Below, in pieces: positions 1 to 9,897 of a DNA stretch of 64,000 bases. Every line of letters begins with the position of its first letter. Position 1 is the first letter of the stretch. Made by a program: the position numbers and the translations under genes. The notes beneath the pieces were generated by a model. That model saw nothing but the letters and a program-made list of their open reading frames with translations. It made no database searches and was not told where the DNA came from. The DNA is from Isoetes taiwanensis (taxonomy: Eukaryota; Streptophyta; Lycopodiopsida; Isoetales; Isoetaceae): NCBI GenBank assembly GCA_021234155.1, contig JAJEKV010000001.1:33457013-33521012 (forward strand), written 5' to 3'.

Positions 1-66
1 GGAGGATATACGGCCTAGTGGTTGCTTGCGATTCTGTGGGTTCATTAGATGTTAGTGATTGATGAG
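1..66 (+). repeat. tRNA-like SINE head, copy 1
   Basis: The sequence GGCCTAGTGGTTG (about 12-24) resembles a pol III A box, and GGGTTCATTAG (38-48) resembles a B box. Nearly the same 66 bases recur at 695-761, and both copies lie just upstream of a strong hairpin. This fits the head of a tRNA-derived SINE. The B box is imperfect, so pol III activity is inference. The copy is cut by the window edge. Confidence 0.45.
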
Positions 67-75
67 TTCAAGCTT

Positions 76-186
76 CGAGACTTCCCCGTTTTTCTTTCCC
101 CCGCCTCTTTGGGCAATGTAGCTTAGTTTACATGCTAAGTTCCATTGTCCAAAGAGGCGGGGGAAAGCAAAGATTGGGACGTCTCG
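76..186. repeat. Strong RNA hairpin 1
   Basis: Positions 94-112 and 149-167 are perfect 19-base reverse complements (CTTTCCCCCGCCTCTTTGG and its complement). Pairing goes on inward (CAATG/CATTG) and outward to CGAGAC (76-81) against GTCTCG (181-186). Size and loop suit a miRNA-like precursor or a small foldback element. There is no evidence of expression here. Confidence 0.7.
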
Positions 187-343
187 ATGCCTGGACCCAG
201 GTCTTTGGGGCTAAGTCCGACATAAAGACCCTCTTGAATGGTTGTCAACTCACCAGGCTTGATATTGTTCGCTGCAAACAATATAGACTTCTCGAAATTC
301 TTGTTACCTCCCCTAGAAAGAGCGGGCTTTGCTCTGACTCTCT

Positions 344-409
344 TGTGTAGTCTCTCTGTGTCAATGTAGCTTAGTCACTGCTAGGTTATATTACACAAAG
401 AGACTCACA
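344..409. repeat. RNA hairpin 2
   Basis: The arm at 344-365 pairs with 390-409 with one bulge and a few mismatches. The loop-side sequence CAATGTAGCTTAG is shared with hairpin 1 although the stems differ, so the two look like diverged members of one hairpin family. Confidence 0.55.
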
Positions 410-478
410 ATGGGGGCCGGAGCAAAAATCGTTCGTTCTAGAGGTAGAACTTGTTATGACGTCAGAGGTGAGAGCGCA

Positions 479-611
479 CTCTAATTTCAAGCCAAAGTGG
501 TGCCTGGGTGTTGTCCATCTATATAGCGGTTGTTAGGCACCAAATCATGGAACATCCTAACTCCTGCTATTGATGGAGAACCTTGAGCATCACTATGATT
601 TGAAATTAGAG
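479..611. repeat. Nested foldback
   Basis: The outer arms CTCTAATTTCAA (479-490) and TTGAAATTAGAG (600-611) are exact reverse complements. Inside, TGGTGCCT (498-505) pairs with AGGCACCA (535-542). This is a third palindromic structure in the first kilobase. No coding signal is seen. Confidence 0.5.
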
Positions 612-694
612 GACGCGTCCCCTCTGGCGAGGTGGTGGATTGTATATCGACGTAGGTAACAAGGTTTTTGAGTACTCTATTTTTATTGTGGCAG

Positions 695-761
695 CGGATG
701 ATATCAGCCTAGTGGTTGCTTGCGATTCTGTGGGTTCATTTGAGATTAGTGATTGACGAGT
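695..761 (+). repeat. tRNA-like SINE head, copy 2
   Basis: Close copy of bases 1-66, with the same A-box-like CAGCCTAGTGGTTG and a B-box-like GGTTCATTTGA. It ends a few bases before hairpin 3, the same arrangement as copy 1 and hairpin 1. Confidence 0.5.
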
Positions 762-770
762 AACCTCGGC

Positions 771-934
771 ACGCCAAATCGGCATTTGAATGCCATCAGG
801 ACCTATAATTTGTACCTCCATTTCTTTGGGTGGCACATGCCATGCAAACCCATTTGGTATTCAGAGCATGTGCCACCCAGAGGAATAGAGTACAGATTAT
901 AGGTCCTGATAGCATTCAAAGCCCAATTTGGCGT
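771..934. repeat. Long RNA hairpin 3
   Basis: Arms of about 70 bases flank a loop of about 25. Perfect blocks include ATCAGGACCTATAAT (795-809) with its complement at 896-910, and GGGTGGCACATGC (828-840) with 866-878. The outer block ACGCCAAAT (771-779) pairs with 926-934. The long imperfect stem suits a young miRNA or siRNA hairpin, or a foldback MITE. Confidence 0.7.
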
Positions 935-1065
935 ACCAAAGTTATTCCCAATTTGGCGTACACATGAAAGAAACATAGAAAGAACCATCATACATGAATG
1001 AATCATTCATGTGCCTTACTGCCTTGTGAACCTTCTGATGGATCAGTTAAGCCCGGTGGTCCGGG

Positions 1066-1420
1066 GGCTGTTTGGCCCCTTCGTCGCGTGGATTACTTCT
1101 CATCAGCAAGATTCTGTGGCTTGCGAAGAGGCAAGCAGCAACAGAAGTCGAGACGGATCTGATCCGAGGAAGGTTCTCAAGGCATTAAGTTCGACGGAGG
1201 TAAGGGAACACGGTGATGTATAATCATTGGTTGGAGAGTGGATCGTGCATCTAGTGAAATCTCGTATCCGTCAGAGTCGTCTCGACTGATCCGTGGCCGT
1301 TTGACCCCTTGGCATGCGTAGATTACTTCTCATCAGCAAGATTCTGTGGCATGCGAAGAGGCAAGCGTCAACGGAAGTCAAGCCGGCTTTGGTGGGTGCG
1401 AGGTTTCTCTAGGCACTTAG
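1066..1420 (+). repeat. Direct repeat pair (about 1066-1190 and 1295-1420)
   Basis: Two copies of about 125 bases share ATTACTTCTCATCAGCAAGA and GCGAAGAGGCAAGC with scattered differences. Short ACATGAATGAAAC-like repeats flank them (about 962-1010 and 1434-1505). No coding function is apparent in 1010-1690. Confidence 0.55.
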
Positions 1421-1698
1421 GTCGACTGATGTTACACATGAATGAAACATGGACCGAAGTTACATGAACCATCATACATGAAACATCATACATGAAAGAA
1501 ACATAAAACAAGGTGACGAAATATATAGAAGACAAAAACTTGTAACAAAAAACTTTACTTTTTATTTCATAGTGCCAGAATGGTTACATAGTTTGAACAT
1601 CCTCATACACGGTTATAATAGATGGACTGAGGGTACAATAGTATGAAAATCCTCAAGACCAATTACAACAGACTGAAGATACTCATCACATCATTTTT

Positions 1699-4600
1699 CT
1701 AGGCAGCGCCTTCTTCGTCAGTTTCATCATTCGCAGTTCCATCCTCTTCTGCCTGGGGACCTAGGTTCAACCTCCAATGACCCTTTCCCTTAGTGCGTAG
1801 TCCTCGAGACGTGTTTCTTCCATGGAATAAAATAACGGCTAAGGTTAGCCAAATGGCTATTTTGTAGCAGTTTTGCCAAGAAAAACGGCTAAAGTAAATG
1901 GAAAAAATGCCGAAAAAAAAGAAAATTTTAGCCCAATTTTTTTGCCACCCAAGTGAGTTTTTAGGTTGAATAGCCAAACCTTTACCTCCAGATATATCCA
2001 TCAGGACATCGATTAGCTAAACATAAGATAGAGTGGGCTTGGAAAAATGGATAGATTAGCCCGAAATTCAACACCAATGTATGTACTAACTTTAAGAAAT
2101 TTCAAATAGAGTTTATATTTTTCTTTTTTTTTCCCGCTTTCTTTCTTGTTTCATGTACAAAGTTAAGCATTAGAGGAAAAGGAACAATATAGTCCTCTTT
2201 TTTTAGGCTTTTGAACATTGTCTTGATTTATGTATTTACAATCAATTCAATGTCTTTGCCAAAATGCTTGGTTTTTTTTAAATTTACTATAGCGTGATGG
2301 CTAATATTTGCCTTTCCATTTTGTGAAAGTTTAGCCAAAAGCAAGAAACTGTGATGGAGAAAAACCATTTAGTTTAGCCAAGTGTTAGAAACTTCTAGCC
2401 CCAATTTGAAGGTAGTTTAGCTAAACCTATTTTGGCTACACTAAAATATAGGAGTAGTAATTTATTCCATGGTTTCTTCTAGCCCGTTCTCTGTTTGTCA
2501 AGGTAAAGCGCGAAGGTGAGTCCGTTGGATCACGTAACCCAGTCAAGTCATCAACTGCATTGCTCGAACCTGGCCTTTCTGTATCAGACTCCTCGGTATC
2601 CTCGCTGTCGGCTGATCCGTCTGAGAATATGGCTTGGTCTATATCATCTTCGTCATCAACGAAGTGGGTACGTTGAATGTCTTCATCAACATGGCTTGCA
2701 GCATTTATTGCAAGCATCTCGTCCTCACTGTCTTCGAAGCTGTCCTCTTCCACTTCGGAATCTGCATCCATGAAAGGAAACTGTAGCTTATCGACCACTG
2801 TTACGATTCAATAGCCGCCAGTTTGAGAAGTTGTATACAAGTTTGTCTGCCTTCTTATGTAGCAAGCGATTGCGGGTGACGCTGTGTATGTACTTATAGG
2901 CACTCCAATTCCTCTCACTTGCACTATTGGAAGATACCAAAGAGAGGATAGTCATTGCAATTGCCTGCAAGGTATCAGTAACTTGTCCATGGGCTTGCCA
3001 CCATGCATAGGATTCCATATTTGGTTCCTTCTTATGACTCTCCAGTGCGTCCTGAAGCTCTTCATCTGCCCACCTTCCACTCAGGTTCTGGCATTCAGTT
3101 AACTCGGCAATGAAAAGCTTGTAGTCCGAGCTGTTGGGATAGAACATTTTTGCAACCTTCTTCAACGAGCCCATCACTTCTTTATCTGTATGCTGGTCCA
3201 TATCGTGGTTGTGTGGGTCTAAGGCATGCGCGGTGCCATGAAGATCATTGTATGACTTCTTCCATCGTTCATTGAAGTCTCTAAGTAGTGCTGCGCGCTT
3301 AGCATTATCAAATGGCGCATTGGGGCCATCACGTTCTAGGAAGGATTGAATGGAGTGCCAACACCTCCAGACCTTTCCAGTGCTTGCCTTCGAAGAATCA
3401 AGGGTTTTGATGGCATGACAAACAGGTTGCATGCACCTCACAACATTTTTTATGCCTTTCCAAAATGTCTCCCGCCCAAGCATTTCTCGGGCGGCGGCTT
3501 TGTTGTCGGTGTTTGGCGGCATTTTTCCCTTTACGCCTCCTTTCCCAATCAAAAACTCAGATGATTAAAGGTTGAGATAATCCAATCACGACACTTCAGC
3601 ACTCTTTCAAGACAGATGTAATTGGAACCAAACCGAGTTTGCCCAGGATTCATGAGTGCTAGGCTCTTCTGACGCAATGACTTGTAAATGGCATAAATTG
3701 CCGGCTTCTTTGTGATGAATTTTACAAGCCGACGCGCTTTCTGAATGGGATCTTTGAACCACGTGTCTTTGTGAGAACCGGTCCTTCAGCAATAGGTTCA
3801 GGCAATGGCATTGGCAACTAGTAGCATGCAACCCTAGAAATTCAGACTCCAATAATTCACCCGCTAGCTTGCAATTAGACGCGTTATCCATTACAACTTG
3901 AAATATTCTCTTCGGTCCAAAACTCTCTATCACGGCCTTTGTTTTCTGAAAAATCCAATCTCCGGTCACTTGGTCAGTTTTGGTTTCTACGGTTTTCAAA
4001 AATACTTCACCCCCTGGATACACTATCATGAAATTTATAAGATGGTCCTTGTTTACATTGCTCCAACCATCAGTCACTAATGAAGCTGGTCGCGCTTCAG
4101 TCACACGACACAACTTCATCTCCACCCTCTCAACCATTTTTCCATGTATTTCATCAACCATTTTATTGTTGGCATGCTTGTATGAAGGCAATCTAAAAGC
4201 CAGTCCTGCTTTGGCAACTTCCTGGAAGGCTTCTTTCATTGCTTTGTGCTCCAAAATATGTGGAGACAACCCAGCATATAAAAATGCCTCTACAACCTTC
4301 AATTGCGTCTTCTTTAGTTGCTCTGATGTTAAGCAATGATCAACCCTCTGTTGCTTCGTCTGTCTTTCCACTATTTCAATTGTCTCTATCATTCTCTGTT
4401 CTCCCGTGCTTATACCTATTGACCCTAGTCCACCCTCTGATTGGTATGCTGTCCCAACAGGGGGGGTGCTATAGTTATCTTCGTCTGCTCCTGCCCCGCA
4501 CTGCTCTTGAGTATTCGTAACTCGTCTTTTTCTCATATTATTCTTCGTTTTGCGTATCCCATCCAGTCGAGACAATCTTTCGATGGCATCCTTTCGCAAG

Positions 4601-4736
4601 TCAGCAGATGCAGTACAAGTTGCGACACCGACGTCTCGTTCACGTAAGATGTGAGCTCAATTCTTGTTGCGTAACCATTTACCGATGAGTATCCACAAAA
4701 CACACATTCCCACTCATTTGCGCCAAACTCTTTCAC
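1699..4736 (-). pseudogene. hAT-superfamily transposase, broken (BED finger, DUF659, dimerisation domain)
   Basis: Read on the minus strand, the gene starts with a BED-type zinc finger (C-x2-C near 4700, then H and C near 4650-4620). It is followed by a DUF659-like core with VTDGWSNVNKDHLINF and VMDNASNCKLAG (about 3800-4110), and a C-terminal hAT dimerisation region with ILSLVSSNSASERNWS and RNRLLHKKADKLVYNFSNWR (about 2810-2960). An acidic tail follows. The finger is split by a one-base frameshift near 4650, and further breaks lie near 3600 and 2800. A MITE (1821-2471) interrupts the tail, which resumes to a stop near 1699. Family enzymes cut and paste DNA by an RNase H-fold DDE mechanism. 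This copy is not functional as read. Element ends were not found. Confidence 0.85.
1821..2471. mobile_element. hAT-type MITE inside the hAT transposase
   Basis: The ends are inverted repeats: CATGGAATAAAAT at 1821 and ATTTATTCCATG ending at 2471. The element is flanked by exact 8-bp duplications GTTTCTTC (1813-1820 and 2472-2479). An 8-bp duplication is the hAT signature. It is AT-rich with repeated AGCCAAA-like motifs and has no reading frame of its own. The transposase reading frame resumes on the far side. Confidence 0.85.
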
Positions 4737-4744
4737 AAACTCCC

Positions 4745-5310
4745 ATTACGGGCCTCTTTTAGACCCGCAACTCCGATGCATCACCGACCATCGCACGAGT
4801 TGCGGTCCCTCGCGGCCCTCGCCATCGCGCACGCAGTCCCCTCGCACCTCTAGAGGTAGATGCATGACCGCTGCCTACACCTCCGGTAGATCGTGACCGG
4901 TAGCCACCATTGCTCGGACCGGTGACAATGTCTCTTAATCGACTCCTTGATTACACGAACTAAAGGAAGGCGTATATATGCAAAGGAGCAAGCTCACAAT
5001 GCATATGTTACGTCGGCGTTCCGTCTTGAATCAAGGGGGTTGGACGGGACCCTATAGGATATTCTATGGAAGCGCATCATGAACCCAAAGGGGGAAACCA
5101 CTGGGGCCGGGTAAACTCACGTTCCGGTATCCAACGTCGAGCTCGTTGACACGCGCGACACCTCAAAGGCAAACCGTTTCCCGGGGAGTATTTTGACTCA
5201 ACCCTCGCGGTCAACGTTCGAGGTGAATTCTAGGGCTAATCACGCTTTTCTTATATATACTATTAACAATTGCCACAAAAGCAGGCCAAACATTAGGCGC
5301 CAAAGATTTT
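4745..5310. other. Intergenic stretch, no gene seen
   Basis: Moderately GC-rich sequence with no coherent reading frame on either strand. A TATA-like TTATATATAC lies near 5251-5260. It could be the subterminal part of the hAT element or LTR-like sequence, but I could not define ends. Confidence 0.3.
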
Positions 5311-5319
5311 TTGCTTAGT

Positions 5320-5720
5320 AAATTGGGCAAAAATAAATCGAAAATTTTTAAATGCAGACGCGAAAACAACTACATTAAGTCGCAGCGAAAGACCCTTTCG
5401 TGTACGCCGAAATCATCGAACGCGTGCGCCAAAGTTCAAATTTTTCGCGTCGCTCGGCAAAACAAACGTCAGACGCTGAAAAAATGTTCGCGTCAGACGC
5501 TGCGCCATTGTTTTCGGCGTCGCCGAAAAATTTTAGTTTCAGCGTCGACGGTTTTGAAGGTTTCGCGTCGCGCTGAAAATTTCGCAGCGTCGCCGCGGTT
5601 TAGTTGTTTTCGCGTACGCGAAAATCTTCCGACGCCGGAATGGTTTTTTGCCGTATTTTTTTGCATTTTATACGGCAAATTTGTGCCGTATCATACAATT
5701 CATACGTATTCCGTATAAAA
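5320..5720. repeat. CpG-rich foldback island
   Basis: About 400 bases crowded with CpG, dominated by CGCGAAAA, TTTTCGCG and ACGCTGAAA words. CGCGAAAACAACTA near 5355 reappears inverted as TAGTTGTTTTCGCG near 5611, and inner blocks are also roughly palindromic. The open frame at 5311-5718 looks like a by-product of this composition. Such CpG density is unusual beside strongly decayed repeats. Confidence 0.55.
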
Positions 5721-5984
5721 CGTACAGCGTATTGAACCTATCCTTGTACGACGGAGCGTCTGCTGCAAGTGCTCAAAAGCGTGATCACGAAGGATATTAA
5801 CAATTTCAAAACCCTTGATAGGGTCGTATGGCTCTCCCTCGTCCTCTGGTTCTTCTTCATCATCATCATCATCATCATCTTCATACTCTCCATCCTCTTC
5901 TTCATAGCCCTGCTCTGGAGGTGGCTCGTCGTCTTGTCGCAGTTCTTCAGGTATTTCCTGTTCGTCTTCTTCCACTTCTTTGTC
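5700..5984 (-). CDS. Acidic exon of an unrecognised gene
   Basis: On the minus strand a good 3' splice site (TTCTTGTCGTCTTACAG) is followed by an open exon from about 5984. It encodes an extremely acidic stretch with runs of D and E, then a mixed segment containing DPIKGFEIVNILRDHAFEHL. It ends at a stop inside the CpG-rich island, so its natural 3' end may be replaced. It could be the last exon of the unknown gene next door (6172-7532) or of a transposon protein. I recognise no family. Low-complexity acidity alone supports no function. Confidence 0.3.
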   Translation of the reverse strand, partial: DKEVEEDEQEIPEELRQDDEPPPEQGYEEEDGEYEDDDDDDDEEEPEDEGEPYDPIKGFEIVNILRDHAFEHLQQTLRRTRIGSIRCTFYTEYV

Positions 5985-6171
5985 TGTAAGACGACAAGAA
6001 TGAATGTACAACAAATGAATTATTCCTTATACTTCGAACTCTAGAAGAGAAAGACAAGTATTGTAGGAAAAAGACAATTTGATTGTATTAAAAATTGCAT
6101 GGAAGATCAATGCAAAAATTACATATTTTTGAGTAGCCAAGGCTATACTCTACAATACATAAGATAAATGA

Positions 6172-7532
6172 CTAGGAGCTAGGCCCCGCATCCTGATCCA
6201 TTGGCTTAAGAGGTGGTGGTGGCGGCCGATGACGTAACAGAGTGACCCCCGGATCTACAGTGGCGGCCGCAATGGAAGCAATTTCTGGAGGATAGGCAAC
6301 AGCTAGTGGGGCCGCCATGAGGAGCTTCATACTCATCCAGGGTGCTATATCCTGACCTGAAGCGGTCAGGACGAGGTCGCGACGCACCAACACGTAAGTG
6401 AAGACGCGGTATAGCAACTTCTTGTGCCCCGCCAAAGTGGATAGGGCACGGAGGCTCCACCACGATGCCTCTGCTTCTGGCCCCAGGTCATGGGCCACAA
6501 AAAGAATTTGCCCATGCCTAAAAGCTGACAGGAAGAAGCGGGTAAGATGGTTTGCCACTGCGGTCCCATGAGGTGTAACCGAAGTGGCTACCTCCCTCTC
6601 CAAGTCCATGGGAGCCTCCTCTTCCTCGATCCTCCTGTTCCTCTTCAGCATGGCGCGGGTTATGATACAAGTCCTCCCCTTTCATCTGAATTGGAGGGAA
6701 TCTCAACTATGTTGATATTTGGGACTTGAGGTCCCATAGCCATAAAAGCTTCCGGAGGAGGTTGAGATGGAGGATCTTGGAGCACAAGATCCCTAAGCCT
6801 GAGAAGTGTCTCAGTCGGCTCAATGGTTTGCCGATGGAAGTGAAGCAGCTATTGTACCTCAGGAGGAAGATCCATGGACGAAAAATCAATAAAGTCGTCC
6901 CTGCAATATTCGGCCAGCTTATAGAGAATCTGCGCCTTCTCCCGTCCCTTGAGGCTGGCTACCACATGATATGTCCATAAAATATCATCCAGGAGGAGAA
7001 ACTCCTGGCCCTGGTGATATATGACGGGAAGAACATTCAATCCCGTTAAACGTCCTCCCCGCTCTCGTCGTGGCGGCATTTCTTCGGCTAGCTGCTTCCA
7101 ACGGCCGAAATCTTCCACTCCAATATGCTCATCTTCTTCCTCATCTGAGGATTTAGGAACCTTGCCATTCTCAACGACCAGGATCTCATCGTCCACATAT
7201 TGATCCATGAGGATAGCCAGGGCAAATGACAGGTGGATTCCGGGCCACCGGAGTTTGCCCCTGAGCACCTCATAACCACTTTTGCCCCCTCCCAGCATCT
7301 CCTTCACCACAGCTCGGTCGATGTATAACTGTGGTGGTTGCCCCAGAGGAATGCAAAGAGGAAGCATTTCCTCGGTATAAAACTGTAAGAACCCGGCATA
7401 ATCCGGATGATTCTGCATGTTTGAGACGAGGTCTATGTGCTGGAGTAGCAAGGGCTTTAAAAGATCGAAGTGCACTTGGGGATCCCAGTGCTCCCCATGT
7501 TGGTACCATGCAAGCAGGTCGATGGCAGCCAT
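6172..7532 (-). pseudogene. Unknown protein gene beside the H3 fusion, broken
   Basis: The ATG at 7532 sits in a good context (CGCCTATGGCT). The first 227 residues run to a TAG at 6849-6851, including LRWPGIHLSFALAILMDQYV, an acidic SSDEEEDE patch and a basic PPRRERGG patch. The same frame stays open beyond the TAG to about 6670, then coding character continues in another frame to 6172 (LTRFFLSAFRHGQILFVAHD; a polyproline near the C-terminus; ending DAGPSS). I read this as one gene of about 450 residues with a nonsense change and a frameshift; two genes are possible. No domain is recognised. It lies 281 bases downstream of the H3-fusion gene in the same orientation, so the two may belong to one element or locus. 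Confidence 0.45.
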
Positions 7533-7610
7533 AGGCGCTGGAAGGAAGGAGGAAAGAGGATAAACAAAAGCAAATGAAACCCTAAACTTTTGAAGTACCT
7601 TATAACTTTT

Positions 7611-7626
7611 ATGCTGACGTCAGCAT
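7611..7626. promoter_or_regulatory. 16-bp palindrome with a TGACGTCA bZIP/CRE core
   Basis: ATGCTGACGTCAGCAT is a perfect palindrome. TGACGTCA is the core bound by plant TGA/CRE-type bZIP dimers. It lies about 80 bases upstream of the ATG at 7532 on the minus strand, a plausible promoter position. Binding is inference. Confidence 0.5.
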
Positions 7627-7813
7627 GAGTATTATAATAATTAAAAAAAAAAAAACCCCCGGCCTGAACTAGTTAACCTGAACTAATTTAAAAAAAAAAG
7701 AAAAAGAAATTACGAAAATGGAGCTATCTAATCTATGATAGGAACACAGTAACACAATTGGGTTTTCTATTAATATAACAAAATTGGTTACAATGCAAAT
7801 GCCCCCAGGGCAA

Positions 7814-9897
7814 CTATGGATGCTCTCCCCGAATTCTCCGGGCAAGGGCTAGATCCTTGGTCATTATAGTGACCTTCTTTGTGTGAATGGCGCAAAGGTT
7901 TGCGTCACTAAAAAGAGCTATCAGGTAGGCTTCAGCAGCCTCCTGCAGTGCCAAAATTGCAAAAGTCTGGAAGCGGAGGTCAGTTTTGAATTCTTGCGCT
8001 ATCTCCCGAACCAACCTCTGAAAAGGCAGCTTTCTTATCAGGAGTTCCGTGGTCTTCTGATACTTACGGATCTCCCGTAAGGCCACGGTGCCTGGCCTGA
8101 AGCGATGGGGCTTCCTTGCGGGAGCAGGCTTCGGAGGCGGCCCCTTCTTCTGGGGTACCGTCTTGCCTGCAGTCACGGAATGGGGCCGTGAGGCATCCAC
8201 CCGCTCTTGCCTCCGACTAGAGCTCGTGTTCTTCCCAATGTTTCCGACAGCCTTCAACTTCTCTTTGTGTTGGCTGCCGGACGTATGGGCTACAAATTTC
8301 CTCCGCCTTTTGCTGGGCGGCTTGTCCGCCGGATTAGGCCCCTGCTGGTTCTCTTGCTCCCTGTTGGCCTGCTGGTCTTGCTGTTCTTGTTGGGCCTTCT
8401 CTGCCTGCTCCTTTTGTTGCTGCTCCTGCTGAGCTTTTTCGGCCTGCTCTCGAGCCTCACGGGCTCGTGCCATATCAGCTTCCATCTGGGCAAACCGTCG
8501 GTTCGCAACCCTTCGGATCAGCTCAGCATGGTAGCGGTCGGGCCGACGAGCCATATCAATCTGAACTATTGACAGATAGTCCAAGCTGATATCTGGGATC
8601 AGACCCCAGGTAAAGGTCTGAGAACCTTCATGCCATTGGTATGGGGGAATCTCGAAGGCCTCGCAGTTAATAATGGCCCACCCATGTCCCAGATATCTGT
8701 ACTCCCGACTTCGGGCTTCAGTGTCTGCTCTCTCCACCTCCCGAAGATCGTCTTCGCGGGCCAAGGTCCGAATACGGGCGGTCTCACTTTGAATGGCTTC
8801 CTCCTCAGAATGTTCCTCACACTAAGGGGGATAAAACTTGATCAATACCATCATCTGATCAGGTTGCTCGACCATGGTGTATGGCAGCTGTTGGAGATTG
8901 AGCTTAATCAAAAACTGCTCAGAGAAATGGAATATAGGATAAGGTATCCTAAGGCAGGGTAAATTTTAATGGCCCTAAATGTTTTTCTAGTCAAATTAAG
9001 GTTGGCTAAACCTATGAGAAACAAAAGTTCTTAGATTTTTTTCTTGGCGAAATTTGATAAAATAAAGCCCTTTAATTATCTTCCCACTTGACTAAAATGT
9101 AAAATTTATTTGACATGAAATTCTGATGTAGGCAAATTTTTCTTGGTCCCCAGCTAAAGTGCAACTATTTAACTTCAAACTTTGAGCACTGATTAGTACA
9201 TGAATGACATTGATTCAATATGCTTCTTTTACAGAACGATAACAAAGTTGTTCAAAGTACAATTCATAAGGAACAAACAATATCGTTTGAAGGAACATGC
9301 ATGTTTACATTGGGGTCAAATGCATCCAAATGGTGAATTTGGTGATGAAGCCCTTTAGGGTCAACAATTGCAAGAAGAGATCACTACTATTTAAAGCTTA
9401 AAATGCACATCGTGTAACATTCTTCATAGCATTTAACCTAAACAACTTATAGATACAAATTCAAAATATGATTGAGGTAGCTAATGGCAATTCCTAAATG
9501 AAAGAGGTCCTGAATAGAATTGGCATGGCTATTTGAATTGATCAAGGTTCTCCTAATCAACTTTAGAGAAGGCGATTCAGTACACCATGCAGCAAACAAT
9601 CCCGGCTAAACTCTAAGCATTCAGAATTTACCCCCTTTTGGAGTGGCTAAATTATGCTTTTTCTAAAAAAATTGCCTTTATAAACTTTAGCCATGAAATT
9701 TGACTAAAGGTCTAAAAAATTGCCATTTGGCGAATTTTAGCCACTCTTTATTACCTTGATCCTAAGGTCATCACTAAAACGCTGCACCAACTGATGTCGA
9801 CCATGTCACCATCAGTGGCCATATGCTGCGCAATAAGTGCATAGATTTGGGGTATCGTAAGGCGGGAAGGGTCCATGGTGCTCTTGACGTTGGCCAT
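7814..9897 (-). pseudogene. Histone H3 core fused to a long non-histone N-terminus
   Basis: The last 99 codons (about 8113-7814) align without a gap to canonical H3 from K37 to residue 135. The stop is at the usual place. [35 protein letters not shown]110, H113 and RRIRGE are kept, and L90 matches plant H3.3. Differences include K36R, D77E, S87F, E105S, P121T and R134H. The ARTKQTARKS tail is absent. In its place lie about 320 residues: a mixed N-terminal part with [16 protein letters not shown], a Q/E/K-rich coiled-coil-like repeat (about 8355-8460), a basic SKRRRK patch and a P/K linker. The reading frame continues upstream past a TAG (8822-8824) and a MITE (8955-9758) to an ATG at 9897, with one further frameshift near 9800. 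The H3 exon itself is uninterrupted. Retained nucleosome assembly is inference. Confidence 0.85.
8955..9758. mobile_element. hAT-type MITE inside the H3-fusion gene
   Basis: The element starts CAGGGTAAATTTT and ends TTTATTACCTTG, so the termini CAGGGTAA and CAAGGTAA are inverted. ATCCTAAGG occurs directly on both sides (8946-8954 and 9759-9767), giving an 8-9 bp target duplication. The CAGGG start fits hAT. Removing it joins reading frame from both sides of the H3-fusion gene. Confidence 0.75.

Noticed and set aside
5311-5718. 135-codon plus-strand protein
   Set aside because: The frame follows from CpG-rich palindromic repeats rich in R and K codons, and there is no domain; the inverted structure explains it better.
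7814-8113. Centromeric H3 variant (CENH3)
   Set aside because: The core has no loop-1 insertion and is very close to H3.3 (L90, [15 protein letters not shown]). The odd part is the fused N-terminus.
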